Assembly: GCF_002211305.1 (NCBI RefSeq)
Contig: NZ_LOKW01000029.1
Span: 124,001-188,000, forward strand
DNA: 64,000 nt
Origin: Rhizobium sp. R634
Lineage (GTDB): Bacteria > Pseudomonadota > Alphaproteobacteria > Rhizobiales > Rhizobiaceae
Reading direction: 5' to 3'
Both the position numbers and the translations under genes were made by a program. How positions within the stretch are numbered: the first letter of the stretch is position 1; every line of letters starts with the position of its first letter. The notes under the pieces were generated by a model that saw only the letters and a program-made list of their open reading frames with translations, was not told where the DNA came from and made no database searches. This document shows positions 54,439 through 62,905 of this stretch, in pieces.

Positions 54439-55487
54439 GCGCCGGCTTTCTTCGGCGAAAAGATCAGCCACAGCAGGAACGGCACACCGACGATGGCGGT
54501 GACGATGCCGACGGGAAACAGTGCGCCCGGTATGATCGACTTCGAGACGACCGAGGCAGCCGACAGCATCAGCGCACCGCTGACGACAGACATCGGCAGG
54601 AAGAAGCGCTGGTCCTCGCCGACCGTCATGCGGGCGATGTGCGGCGCCACAAGGCCGATGAAGCCGATCACGCCGACGAAGCTGGTCGCCGTAGCGGTCA
54701 TGACCGCAACGATGACGAGGACCTTCATGCGAAGCAGCCGGACGTTGACGCCGAGGCTCGCGGCCCGCATTTCGCCCATGCGCAAGGCCGCCAGTTTCCA
54801 GGAGTCCGCCATCAGCAAGGCGCAACAGATGAATGTCACCGCTGCGGTCAAACCAAGCGTCGGCCAGGTCGCTTTCGTCAGGCTGCCGAACAGCCAGAAC
54901 AATATCTGCTGCGACAGCTCCGGCGAGGAGAGGAACTGGATGAGCGACAGAAGTGACTGGAAGAGGAACAGAAGGGCGATGCCGCCGAGAATGATGGTTT
55001 CGGCCGTCATGCGGCGCATCGAAGCGAGCGTGAAGAGAAAGAGCGCCGCCAGCATGGAGAAGACGAAAGCGCCGAGCGGCACGGCGATCATCGCATCGAG
55101 CCCGAAGCCGCCGAGCGCCAGGACGAGGGCTGCCCCGAACCCTGCAGCCGCCGCCATGCCGAGCGTATAGGGGCTCGCCATCGGGTTGTTCAGAAGCGTC
55201 TGCATCTGCGCGCCTCCGGCCCCAAGTGCTGCGCCGACCGCAAGCGCCATCAGCGCCATCGGCAGGCGCAGGCCGCGAACGATGGCGTCAGTCATGGCCG
55301 CCCGCTCGCCGAGCCCTGTCAGCGAGCGCACCACTTCGGCCGGCGACAGCAGCGACGGACCCGTCGCAATATCGAGAACGAGGCATACCGCCATCAGGAG
55401 CACGAAAATCAGAAGGTTGCGCCAGCGCCTGCGCTCACGCAGCCTGTGCGCGCCGATCGCTTCGGCATTGCTGGCGGTTACTGTCAT
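54435..55487 (-). CDS. Iron/siderophore ABC transporter permease (FecCD family)
   Basis: A 350-residue membrane protein with about nine to ten helices and FecCD motifs (LGAGGAQMQTLLNNPMASPYTLG, GVIGFIGLVAPHIAR). A single permease gene implies a homodimer. Confidence 0.93.
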   Translation of the reverse strand: MTVTASNAEAIGAHRLRERRRWRNLLIFVLLMAVCLVLDIATGPSLLSPAEVVRSLTGLGERAAMTDAIVRGLRLPMALMALAVGAALGAGGAQMQTLLNNPMASPYTLGMAAAAGFGAALVLALGGFGLDAMIAVPLGAFVFSMLAALFLFTLASMRRMTAETIILGGIALLFLFQSLLSLIQFLSSPELSQQILFWLFGSLTKATWPTLGLTAAVTFICCALLMADSWKLAALRMGEMRAASLGVNVRLLRMKVLVIVAVMTATATSFVGVIGFIGLVAPHIARMTVGEDQRFFLPMSVVSGALMLSAASVVSKSIIPGALFPVGIVTAIVGVPFLLWLIFSPKKAGA

Positions 55488-55511
55488 GGGAAACCCTGTC
55501 TCGACGGGAAA

Positions 55512-55535
55512 CGAGCGCCATGGCTATGGCGCCCG
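55512..55535 (-). terminator. Intercistronic hairpin after iron-binding-protein gene
   Basis: GCGCCAT (55515-55521) pairs with ATGGCGC (55526-55532) around a 4-nt loop, with two further outer pairs after a mismatch. It lies in the 69-bp gap between the binding-protein and permease genes and has no T run. Confidence 0.55.
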
Positions 55536-55556
55536 CAGAAGATAGACGGATCGAAA

Positions 55557-56675
55557 TCAGCCTTTGACGGCGATGGCGAAGGTGCCTTCCGGAACCACCG
55601 GCAGATACTTCTTGTAGTAGCCGAGGTAGTCGGCGACGGGATCAACGTCCTTGAACTGCTCGGGATAGAGCTGCTTGGCGATATACTGCACCATGGCGAA
55701 ATCCGAGAGCGTGCGGGACGCGCCCTGATAGACGCCGAAGAGATGGCCGTCCTTGACCGCCGGCAATTCGCTCCAGCCCTGGCGGGTTTCGAACGCCTTG
55801 AGCTTTTCGCGGGCCTCGTCGGCCTTCACACCCTGGCCCATCGGCAGGGCGGTCTCGCTCTTGTTGTTCTCGCGGCCGGAAATGAAGATGGCATCGGGCT
55901 TGGATGCCAGGACCTGCTCCGGATTGATCGGACCCCACCATTCGACGAAGGGCGCTGCGATATTGTCGCCGCCGGCGGCCGTGGACATGGCGCCCCACAT
56001 GTTCTTGCCGTAGGTGAAGGAATATTCGGCCGGTCCCTTGTTGCCGAATTCGACATAGACCTTCGGCTTCGGCTTGCCCGATGCGGCGACGCGATCGGCA
56101 ATGTCCTTCAGCGCGCCGGCGTAGAAATCGGCGATCTCCTTGCCGCGGGCGTCCTCGCCGGTCAGTTCCCCGAACAGCACGGTCGAGGCGACATGGCGCT
56201 CGACGGTCTGGGCGTTGTAGTCGACGACGACGACAGGAATTCCCTGTTCTTCGAGCCGATGGGCGTCCTGGCCGAGCGCCTGGTACTGCCAGTCGGCGAG
56301 GATGACCAGATCGGGATTGAGGCTCAGCACCTTCTCGATGGAAAAGGTCTGCGCTTCCACTTCGCCAACATCGGCGATGTCGCCGAGCGAGGGGCGGTGG
56401 GCAAGGTGCATCTTCCAGTTCGCGGGAACCCAGCCTTCCCATGCCTCGCGGGAAATGCCGACGACGGAATCATAGGCCTTCTCGCCGCCGACGGCCATGT
56501 AGTCTTCGAAATAGAAGCCGAGCACCACGCGCTTGGCCGGAAGATCGACCTTCACCTGGCGGCCGATCACATCGGTGATCGTCTTTTGCTCTGCCATGGC
56601 GGACGGGGCGAAGAAAATAGCGGAAACAGAAATAAGCGAGGCAGCCAGCCAGCTGGCCACGGATCTAGAATTCAT
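55557..56675 (-). CDS. Iron/siderophore ABC transporter substrate-binding protein
   Basis: The 372-residue periplasmic protein has a Sec signal ending near AMA-E and the helical-backbone class III fold (ITDVIGRQVKVDLPAKRVVLGF, LSLNPDLVILADWQYQAL, GGDNIAAPF). It binds a ferric chelate or related metal complex. It is first in the operon and lies 44 bp downstream of an iron-responsive box, which indicates iron repression through RirA. Confidence 0.9.
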   Translation of the reverse strand: MNSRSVASWLAASLISVSAIFFAPSAMAEQKTITDVIGRQVKVDLPAKRVVLGFYFEDYMAVGGEKAYDSVVGISREAWEGWVPANWKMHLAHRPSLGDIADVGEVEAQTFSIEKVLSLNPDLVILADWQYQALGQDAHRLEEQGIPVVVVDYNAQTVERHVASTVLFGELTGEDARGKEIADFYAGALKDIADRVAASGKPKPKVYVEFGNKGPAEYSFTYGKNMWGAMSTAAGGDNIAAPFVEWWGPINPEQVLASKPDAIFISGRENNKSETALPMGQGVKADEAREKLKAFETRQGWSELPAVKDGHLFGVYQGASRTLSDFAMVQYIAKQLYPEQFKDVDPVADYLGYYKKYLPVVPEGTFAIAVKG

Positions 56676-56719
56676 GACGACCTTCCATGCGTTAAATACA
56701 GCGCCGGGTTATAAAAAGG

Positions 56720-56734
56720 TGATTAAATAAATCA
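56720..56734 (-). promoter_or_regulatory. Iron-responsive operator (TGA-N9-TCA, RirA box)
   Basis: TGATTAAATAAATCA fits the IRO consensus TGA-N9-TCA exactly, and its arms TGATT/AATCA are symmetric. It lies 45-59 bp upstream of the iron-binding-protein start. In rhizobia such sites bind RirA and repress iron uptake when iron is plentiful. A second AT-rich inverted repeat (56724-56743) overlaps it. Confidence 0.75.
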
Positions 56735-56787
56735 AGTTATTTATTACCTGTCCCTTTCATCGTGAAAACATCGATTTCTTCAGCGTT

Positions 56788-57696
56788 TCAGCCTGAAAGC
56801 GTATTCCTGAGGCGATGGATATGGGCGGCGCCGATGCCGCAGCAGCCGCCGATGATCGTCGCACCGGATTCGGCCCAGGAGCAGGCAAAGCGAGAATAGA
56901 CATCGCCGTTCAGATCGTCGCGGGTTTCGTGCAGACCTTCATTAGCCGCCGATTCACCTTGTTCCCCCTCGAAGGCATTGGCATAGACGCCGATTTCGAT
57001 CTGAGCGTCCGCTTTGCGGAACACGCGCGCTGCCGTCTCCACGGCGCCCCGCATGACCTCGGGCTTGCTGCAATTGAACAGGAAGGCTTCCGCACCTGAC
57101 GAAACCGCCCAGGACGCCGCGTCCTCGACACTTTCGCCGGAGCGAAGCCTCAGCTCGGCGCTTTTTATGTCGGCCTCGTCATCCGCCAAGGTGAACGAGA
57201 TCCAGAACGGCTTGCCGGATGCCGCCACCGCATTGCGCACGGCTTCACCCTCGGCGATCAGGCTCAAGGTCTCGCCGAGCCATATATCTACGAAGGGCGC
57301 AAGGTTATCGACCAGGACCTCGAGATAATCCTGCACCCGGTCAGGCTGAAAATTCTGCGGCTCGTAGGAGCCGAAGATCGGCGGCAGCGAGCCGGCGACC
57401 AGCACCTTGCGGTCCGTGACGGCATCGGCCGCCTCGCGCGCCAGGCGGCCGGCGAGACGGATCAGCGCAGCGCCCTCCTGCTGGAAGCGGTCTTCGCCGA
57501 TGTGGAAGGGCACGAGCGCATAGCTGTTCGTCGTGATGACCTCGGAGCCGGCGGCGATGAATTCCTTGTGGACCTCGCGCACGATGTCAGGCGAATTCAT
57601 CAGCGCCAGCGCCGACCATTCCGGCTGCTTCAATTCGGCGCCCAGCCGCAGCAACTCGCGGCTCATGCCGCCATCGAGAATTCGCGTTGTGCTCAT
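56788..57696 (-). CDS. mmuM: Homocysteine S-methyltransferase (MmuM-like)
   Basis: The 302-residue protein has zinc cysteines C209 (FNCSKPEV), C285 and C286 (GGCCG), as in zinc-dependent homocysteine methyltransferases. It makes methionine from homocysteine using S-methylmethionine or similar donors. ATG 57696 is supported by GGAG eight bases upstream. It is the last gene of an operon with a polar amino-acid importer, which suggests that the importer carries the methyl donor. Confidence 0.88.
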   Translation of the reverse strand: MSTTRILDGGMSRELLRLGAELKQPEWSALALMNSPDIVREVHKEFIAAGSEVITTNSYALVPFHIGEDRFQQEGAALIRLAGRLAREAADAVTDRKVLVAGSLPPIFGSYEPQNFQPDRVQDYLEVLVDNLAPFVDIWLGETLSLIAEGEAVRNAVAASGKPFWISFTLADDEADIKSAELRLRSGESVEDAASWAVSSGAEAFLFNCSKPEVMRGAVETAARVFRKADAQIEIGVYANAFEGEQGESAANEGLHETRDDLNGDVYSRFACSWAESGATIIGGCCGIGAAHIHRLRNTLSG

Positions 57697-57771
57697 GAGG
57701 TAATCTCCATTCATGCTGTCGCGCCGTCACCGGCGGCGGGCTTTAAAAACAAAGTGGGAGTTTCTTCCCGC

Positions 57772-58461
57772 CTAGCGGCGAACCGGCACCTGCGCTTCGA
57801 GACCTCGAAAGACGCGGGCGATCACCGCGGTCAGGGCGAGATAGAAGAAAGTGACGACGAGCAGGGGTTCGTAGACGAGCAGCGTGTCCTGGCGAACCTT
57901 GTTCGCCACGGCATAGAGGTCCATCACCGTCACCGTGAAGGCGAGCGGCGTCGCCTTCAGCTGCATGACGATCTCTCCGGCAATGGTCGGCAGGGCGATG
58001 CGGATGGCACGCGGCAGCCAGATGCGGCGGGTCAGCTTCCAAGGCGACAGGCCAAAGGCCCGCCCGGCTTCGAGCTCACCCTTGGGAACGGCGAGCAGCG
58101 CACCGCGCAGCACCTCCGCTTCATAGGCCGCGTAATTCAGCGTGAAGCTGACGGCGGCGAAGAAGAAGCCCTCGCGCAGGATCGGCCAGAACAGGCTCTG
58201 GCGGATGCCGGGAACCATGGGCAGCAGCGAGCCGACGCCGTAATAGAGAAGCCACAACTGGATCAGCAGCGGCGTGCCGCGGAAGAAGGTGCAATAGCCG
58301 CGAGCGAGAAGCCGGGTCAGCCTCCCGCCGCTGACCTGCGCGAAGGCGAGGCCGATGGCGATGACGAAGCCGAACGTCACCGAAATGACCAGCAGCGCAA
58401 CGGTCTGCCAGGCGCCCGTCAGAAGCAGCGGCCAGTAGGAAGAGATCCAGGTGAAGCTCAT
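57772..58461 (-). CDS. Amino-acid ABC transporter permease (HisM/GlnP type)
   Basis: A 229-residue protein with about five helices and the polar amino-acid permease loop (EVLRGALLAVPKGELEAGRAFGLSPWKLTRRIWLPRAI). ATG 58461 is chosen; the frame extends to a TTG at 58482 overlapping the other permease gene. It probably forms a heterodimer with the other permease. Confidence 0.9.
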   Translation of the reverse strand: MSFTWISSYWPLLLTGAWQTVALLVISVTFGFVIAIGLAFAQVSGGRLTRLLARGYCTFFRGTPLLIQLWLLYYGVGSLLPMVPGIRQSLFWPILREGFFFAAVSFTLNYAAYEAEVLRGALLAVPKGELEAGRAFGLSPWKLTRRIWLPRAIRIALPTIAGEIVMQLKATPLAFTVTVMDLYAVANKVRQDTLLVYEPLLVVTFFYLALTAVIARVFRGLEAQVPVRR

Positions 58462-58474
58462 GGGCGCACTTTCT

Positions 58475-59200
58475 TCAGGCAAGACGCGGCTGGCCGCGCC
58501 GCACCCGTGCTTCGATCAGCTTGAAGACGACATTGGAAGCGAGCGTGATGGCGAGATAGAGAAGGGCCGAAGCGAGGAAAAAGACGAAATAATGTTTGGT
58601 GCTTGCGCCGGCGAGGCGGGTGGCGAGCGCCAGTTCCTGATAGCCGACGACCGCGACCAGCGCGCTGTCCTTGGTGACCGACATCCACAGATTGGCAAGC
58701 CCCGGCAGCGCGTTCGGCAACAGCGCCGGCAGGAGGATGCGGCGGAATCGCAGTACCGGTCCCATGCCGAAAGCCTTGGCAGCCTCGATCTGGCCCGAGG
58801 GAATGGCGAGGATCGCGCCGCGAAGCACTTCCGTCATATAGGCGCCCTGCACGAAGCCCAGCACGGCGACGGCCGCAACAAAGCCGTTCACTTCGACCGG
58901 CGGCAGCTCCATCGCAGCCAAGAGCCGGTTGAGGCCATCGGTGCCGGCATAATAGAGCCCCACGATCAGGATCAGCTCAGGAACAGCACGGATCACAGTG
59001 GTATAGAGATCGAGCAGCAGGCGGAGCACGCGATTGCCCGAAAGCTTCCCGAGCGCGCCGCCGGTGCCGAGCAAAATTCCGACCGCGAAGGCGCAGGCCG
59101 AGATGGCGACCGTGGAGACCGCACCTGCCAAAAGAACGCCGCCCCATCCCGGAGGATAGGGGGCTAGCAGGTCGAGAATGCCTTGCTGCGCGGTCGCCAT
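58475..59200 (-). CDS. Amino-acid ABC transporter permease (HisQ type)
   Basis: A 241-residue permease of the same family (IRAVPELILIVGLYY, EVLRGAILAIPSGQIEAAKAFGMGPVLRFRRILLPALLP). It follows the binding-protein gene by 12 bp and is the first of the two permeases. Confidence 0.92.
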   Translation of the reverse strand: MATAQQGILDLLAPYPPGWGGVLLAGAVSTVAISACAFAVGILLGTGGALGKLSGNRVLRLLLDLYTTVIRAVPELILIVGLYYAGTDGLNRLLAAMELPPVEVNGFVAAVAVLGFVQGAYMTEVLRGAILAIPSGQIEAAKAFGMGPVLRFRRILLPALLPNALPGLANLWMSVTKDSALVAVVGYQELALATRLAGASTKHYFVFFLASALLYLAITLASNVVFKLIEARVRRGQPRLA

Positions 59201-59212
59201 CGCCGGGATTGC

Positions 59213-59986
59213 TTACTTCGCGCCGTAGATGTCGAAGTCGAAGTATTTCTTGGTGATGGCGTCATACTGGCCGTTGGCGCGAACTGCAGCGATCGCCGCA
59301 TTCAGCTTGGCTTTCAGCTCCGTATCCTCCTTGCGCAGGCCGCCGGAAACGCCGGCTCCGAGAATCTCCTTGTCGTCGGCGACATCGCCCATCTTGGCGC
59401 AGCAATCTTTGCCGCCGTCGCTTTTGAGGAAAGCGTCGAGCGCCAGAGAATCGCCGAAGACGTAATCGATGCGGCCGGAGGCCAGATCCTGGAACGCCTC
59501 GTCGAGCGTCTGGTAGGTCTTTTCGTCGGCAGCCTCGGCGAAGTATTTCTTGTAATATTCCGACTGGATCGTCGACACCTGGATGCCGATCGTCTTGCCC
59601 TTCACGTCTTCGGCGGTGGCGCCCGGCTTCTGGTCCTTGGGACCGATCAGGGTGCTCGGCGTGTTGTAATATTTGTCGGTGAAATCGATCACCTTCGAGC
59701 GTTCCGCCGTGTTCGACATCGACGACCAGATCACGTCGAACTTCTTGCTCTGGAGAGCCGGGATGAGACCATCCCAGGAAATGTCGACGATCGAGCACTT
59801 CTCCTTCATTTCTGCGCAGACGGCGTTCATCAGGTCGATTTCCCATCCGTGCCACTCGCCCGAGGCATCCTTGGCGAAGAAGGGCGGATAGGATTCGTTC
59901 ATGACGCCGAAGCGGACTTCGGCCTGAGCCGTGACGGCGGAAAGCGCAAGGGCGGCGCCGGCAAAAAGCATGGGAAGCAGTTTCAT
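59213..59986 (-). CDS. Amino-acid ABC transporter substrate-binding protein
   Basis: The 257-residue family 3 binding protein has a Sec signal ending at AQA-E. It has the amino-acid carboxylate/amine pattern (EIDLMNAVCAEM, ERSKVIDFTDKYYNTP, ASGRIDYVFGDSLALDAFL). There are two or more Cys in the mature part (including KDCCAK). In view of the mmuM gene its ligand may be S-methylmethionine or methionine, by inference. Confidence 0.9.
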   Translation of the reverse strand: MKLLPMLFAGAALALSAVTAQAEVRFGVMNESYPPFFAKDASGEWHGWEIDLMNAVCAEMKEKCSIVDISWDGLIPALQSKKFDVIWSSMSNTAERSKVIDFTDKYYNTPSTLIGPKDQKPGATAEDVKGKTIGIQVSTIQSEYYKKYFAEAADEKTYQTLDEAFQDLASGRIDYVFGDSLALDAFLKSDGGKDCCAKMGDVADDKEILGAGVSGGLRKEDTELKAKLNAAIAAVRANGQYDAITKKYFDFDIYGAK

Positions 59987-60027
59987 TCGCGGGATTCTCC
60001 TGGTTCGTGTGTTGTCGATGATATGCA

Positions 60028-60807
60028 TCAGTGGGCGCTGAGACCGGTGAACTCCCGGCAGCGGGCGCTGACAGGCGCCCCGAAGACTTGCTCGGGCGGG
60101 CCTTCCTCCTCGATCCGGCCCTGATGCAGGAAGAGGACGCGGCTGGAGACATCGCGGGCGAAGCGCATTTCGTGGGTGACGATCAGCATGGTCCGGCCTT
60201 CCTCTGCGAGATCGCGGATCACTTTGAGCACCTCGCCGACCAGTTCCGGATCGAGCGCCGATGTCGGCTCGTCGAACAGCATGACGGCGGGATCGATGCA
60301 GAGCGCCCGTGCGATCGCCGCGCGCTGCTGCTGGCCGCCGGAGAGGAAGGCGGGATAGGCATCGCGCTTGTCGAAGAGCCCGACCTTGTGGAGCAGGGCT
60401 TCGGCCTTTTCGATCGCCTCCCGGCGAGGAATGCCCATGACATGCACCGGCGCCTCGATGACGTTTTCCAGCACGGTGCGATGGGCCCAGAGATTGAAGC
60501 TCTGAAAGACCATCCCAAGTCCGGTCCGCAGCCGTTCGATCTGCCGCCAGCTCTGCGGCTGCAGCCGCCCGCCGCGGCCTGGTTTCAGCGCGATCTCCTC
60601 GCCGTTCACGGCAATGCGGCCGTGATCGGGCGTTTCCAGAAAATTGATGCATCTGAGGAAGGTGCTCTTGCCAGAACCCGACGAGCCGATAATGGAGATG
60701 ACGTCGGACTTGTGAGCCTCGGTCGAGATACCCTTGAGAACCTGTTGCGAGCCGAAGCTTTTATGGAGATCTTCGACGCGAAGAGCAGGAAAGGGGTGAT
60801 CCGACAT
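60028..60807 (-). CDS. Amino-acid ABC transporter ATP-binding protein (HisP type)
   Basis: A 259-residue ATPase with GSSGSGKST, Q-loop MVFQSFNLWAHRTVLENV, LSGGQQQRAAIARAL, VMLFDEPTSALDPELV and VTHEM. It is the first gene of the operon, divergent from the Lrp-family regulator across 149 bp with two palindromes. Gene order ATPase, binding protein, permeases, mmuM. Confidence 0.94.
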   Translation of the reverse strand: MSDHPFPALRVEDLHKSFGSQQVLKGISTEAHKSDVISIIGSSGSGKSTFLRCINFLETPDHGRIAVNGEEIALKPGRGGRLQPQSWRQIERLRTGLGMVFQSFNLWAHRTVLENVIEAPVHVMGIPRREAIEKAEALLHKVGLFDKRDAYPAFLSGGQQQRAAIARALCIDPAVMLFDEPTSALDPELVGEVLKVIRDLAEEGRTMLIVTHEMRFARDVSSRVLFLHQGRIEEEGPPEQVFGAPVSARCREFTGLSAH

Positions 60808-60850
60808 GCGTGGTTCCGGCTGAACTTGAGCTGCGAAGGATAATGATTAA

Positions 60851-60871
60851 TTGCGCGGTTTTTTCGCGCAA
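60851..60871. promoter_or_regulatory. Palindrome 1, candidate Lrp/AsnC site
   Basis: TTGCGCG (60851-60857) and CGCGCAA (60865-60871) form a perfect 7-bp inverted repeat with a 7-bp T-rich centre. It lies 44-64 bp upstream of the importer ATPase gene. Confidence 0.55.
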
Positions 60872-60881
60872 TTTCCATCTC

Positions 60882-60902
60882 TTTTGCATTTTCTATGCAA
60901 AA
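60882..60902. promoter_or_regulatory. Palindrome 2, candidate Lrp/AsnC operator
   Basis: TTTTGCAT (60882-60889), 5 bp, ATGCAAAA (60895-60902): a perfect 8-bp inverted repeat, 55 bp upstream of the regulator start. Its form (8-5-8, AT-rich) matches the usual shape of AsnC/Lrp-type sites, and its centre is 31 bp, three helical turns, from that of palindrome 1. Confidence 0.7.
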
Positions 60903-60956
60903 TAATCTTTCTCACGCGGCGAACACGGCAGAATGCGGCCGCACGGAGAGCTTGAA

Positions 60957-61433
60957 GTGGACAGGACAATGGAACAACTGGATCGTTTTGACCGCGACAT
61001 TCTCGATATTGTTCAGCGCGACTGCCAGCTGAAGGCCGAAGCGATTGCCGAGCGCATCGGCCTGTCGGTCTCGGCCGTTCAGCGGCGGTTGAAGCGGCTG
61101 CGCGAGGAGGGGATCATCAAGGCCGAGGTCGCCGTGGTCGACCGCAAGGCGACGGGAACGTCGATGGTGTTTATCGTCGGCATGGAGATCGAGCGGGACA
61201 ATTACGACGCGCTGGCGAAGTTTCGCGTCTGGGCGGAGAAGCAGGATCATATCCAGCAGGTCTATTACGTCACAGGCGCTGTCGACCTGATCGCGATCGT
61301 CACCGCCCGCGACGTCGAACACTATGACGACATCGCCGCTTTGATCATGGCCGAAAATCCGCAGATCCGCCGCATGCATACGAATGTCGTGCTGCGCGAC
61401 GTCAAGCTCGGCCTGTTAGTGCCGCTGGAATAG
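60957..61433 (+). CDS. Lrp/AsnC-family transcriptional regulator
   Basis: A 158-residue protein with an N-terminal AsnC helix-turn-helix (LDRFDRDILDIVQRDCQLKAEAIAERIGLSVSAVQRRLKRL) and a C-terminal RAM domain (YYVTGAVDLIAIVTARD). Start GTG 60957 has GGAG eight bases upstream; ATG 60969 lacks one. It is divergent from the amino-acid importer/mmuM operon and probably senses methionine or a related amino acid. Confidence 0.9.
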   Translation: MDRTMEQLDRFDRDILDIVQRDCQLKAEAIAERIGLSVSAVQRRLKRLREEGIIKAEVAVVDRKATGTSMVFIVGMEIERDNYDALAKFRVWAEKQDHIQQVYYVTGAVDLIAIVTARDVEHYDDIAALIMAENPQIRRMHTNVVLRDVKLGLLVPLE

Positions 61434-61519
61434 CGCCGGCCGGCCGGCACCGACAAGCCGCTGGACTCGCCTTCGGCAAAGCGCATAATTCCGGGCGCAA
61501 ATTCTCGGGAGGAAGATCG

Positions 61520-62905
61520 TTGACGTTACGACACCAGATCATCGCATTGGCGATCGTCCCGCTCGTCATCTCGATCCTCGCGATCACCACCTTCATCACC
61601 TGGCAATCGGCAAATCTCGCCAAGAACAGCATCGATACGTTCGAGCAGAACATGCTGAAGACGAGGGAAGCCGAGATCCTCAACCTGACCAATCTGGCGC
61701 TGTCGGCCATCCAGACGATCTATGACAAGGCCGGTCCCGACGACGAAGCCGCCAAGCGGCAGGTGGCCGACATTCTCACCTCGCTCGACTATGGCAAAGA
61801 CGGCTATTTTTTCGTCTATGATTATGACGGCAACAATATCGTCCATCCGCGCCAAAGCTTCCGGCATGGGCAAAATTGGCTCGACCTCACGGATCCCGAT
61901 GGCGACAAGGTGATTGCCGAGCTGATCGCCACGGCAAAGGCGGGCGGCGGCCTGCACCAGTACAAATGGCAGAAACCTTCCACCGGACAGATCGCCGACA
62001 AGCTCTCCTTCGTCGTCAGCCTCGACAAATGGCACTGGGTGGTGGGAACCGGCGTCTATCTGGACGACGTTTTCGCCCAGAGTGCGGCCGCCAATGCGGT
62101 GATGCGGGCCAACATCAGACGAACCTTCGTCATCGTCGCGCTGATCGCCGTGCCCGCCGTGCTCGTCGTTTTCACGACCTGCATGCTGCTGACTTTCCAT
62201 GAACGCCGCATGGCCGACAGCCGGCTCAAGGAGCTGACGCAGCGCGTGATCGACACCCAGGAAGAGGAGCGCACGCGGCTGGCGCGCGAGCTGCATGACG
62301 GCATCTCCCAAACCCTTCTCGGCGTGCGTTATGCGATGGACCTCGCCGGCCGCAAGGTCAGGACCAATGCCGACGAAGCGGCGCAGACCATCGAGCGCGG
62401 CGTCGAGGCGCTGAACGGCGCCATCAAGGAAATAAGGCTGCTCTCGCACGATCTTCGACCCCGCGTGCTCGACGATCTCGGCCTGACGGCTGCACTGGAG
62501 GCGCTCTGCCATCACTTTGCCGAACGGACCGGGATCGAGACGAAGATCGACGCCTCGGGCTTTACGGGCATGATGAAGGCGGAAGCCAGCACTGCCCTTT
62601 ATCGCGTCGCCCAGGAGGCCTTCAACAATGTCGAGCGGCACGCTGGCGCCTCGAAGCTCTCGGTCAAGCTCTGGAGCGACGGCGGCCGCGCCCGCATGAC
62701 CATCTCCGACAACGGCACCGGCTTCGACGGCGCCAATGACGGCGGATCCGGCAGCTCGGGTCTCGGCCTGCGCAACATGCAGGAGCGGATGGCGCACTTC
62801 CGGGGCCTGCTGCTCATCGACAGCAGCGAGGCCGGCACGACGCTGACGGCGATGATGCCGAGATCGGCCAATCTGCCGTCCGGCAAGCAGGCGGAAGCCG
62901 CATGA
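61520..62905 (+). CDS. mctS: Cache-domain sensor histidine kinase, MctS-like
   Basis: A 461-residue membrane kinase: helices at about 7-28 and 202-225 flank a single Cache domain (DGYFFVYDYDGNNIVHP, WHWVVGTGVYLDD). Then come HisKA_3 with H259 (ARELHDGISQ) and an HATPase (EAFNNVERHAG, GLGLRNMQERM). Start is TTG 61520 with GGGAGGAAG in front. The pair upstream of a DUF3311 gene matches the MctSR system that controls the monocarboxylate transporter MctP in R. leguminosarum. The symbol is given on that context. Confidence 0.8.
   Translation: MTLRHQIIALAIVPLVISILAITTFITWQSANLAKNSIDTFEQNMLKTREAEILNLTNLALSAIQTIYDKAGPDDEAAKRQVADILTSLDYGKDGYFFVYDYDGNNIVHPRQSFRHGQNWLDLTDPDGDKVIAELIATAKAGGGLHQYKWQKPSTGQIADKLSFVVSLDKWHWVVGTGVYLDDVFAQSAAANAVMRANIRRTFVIVALIAVPAVLVVFTTCMLLTFHERRMADSRLKELTQRVIDTQEEERTRLARELHDGISQTLLGVRYAMDLAGRKVRTNADEAAQTIERGVEALNGAIKEIRLLSHDLRPRVLDDLGLTAALEALCHHFAERTGIETKIDASGFTGMMKAEASTALYRVAQEAFNNVERHAGASKLSVKLWSDGGRARMTISDNGTGFDGANDGGSGSSGLGLRNMQERMAHFRGLLLIDSSEAGTTLTAMMPRSANLPSGKQAEAA

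Noticed and set aside
61434..61519. GCCGGCCGGCCGGC stretch as a regulatory site
   Set aside because: A simple GC-rich self-complementary run, common by chance at this composition.
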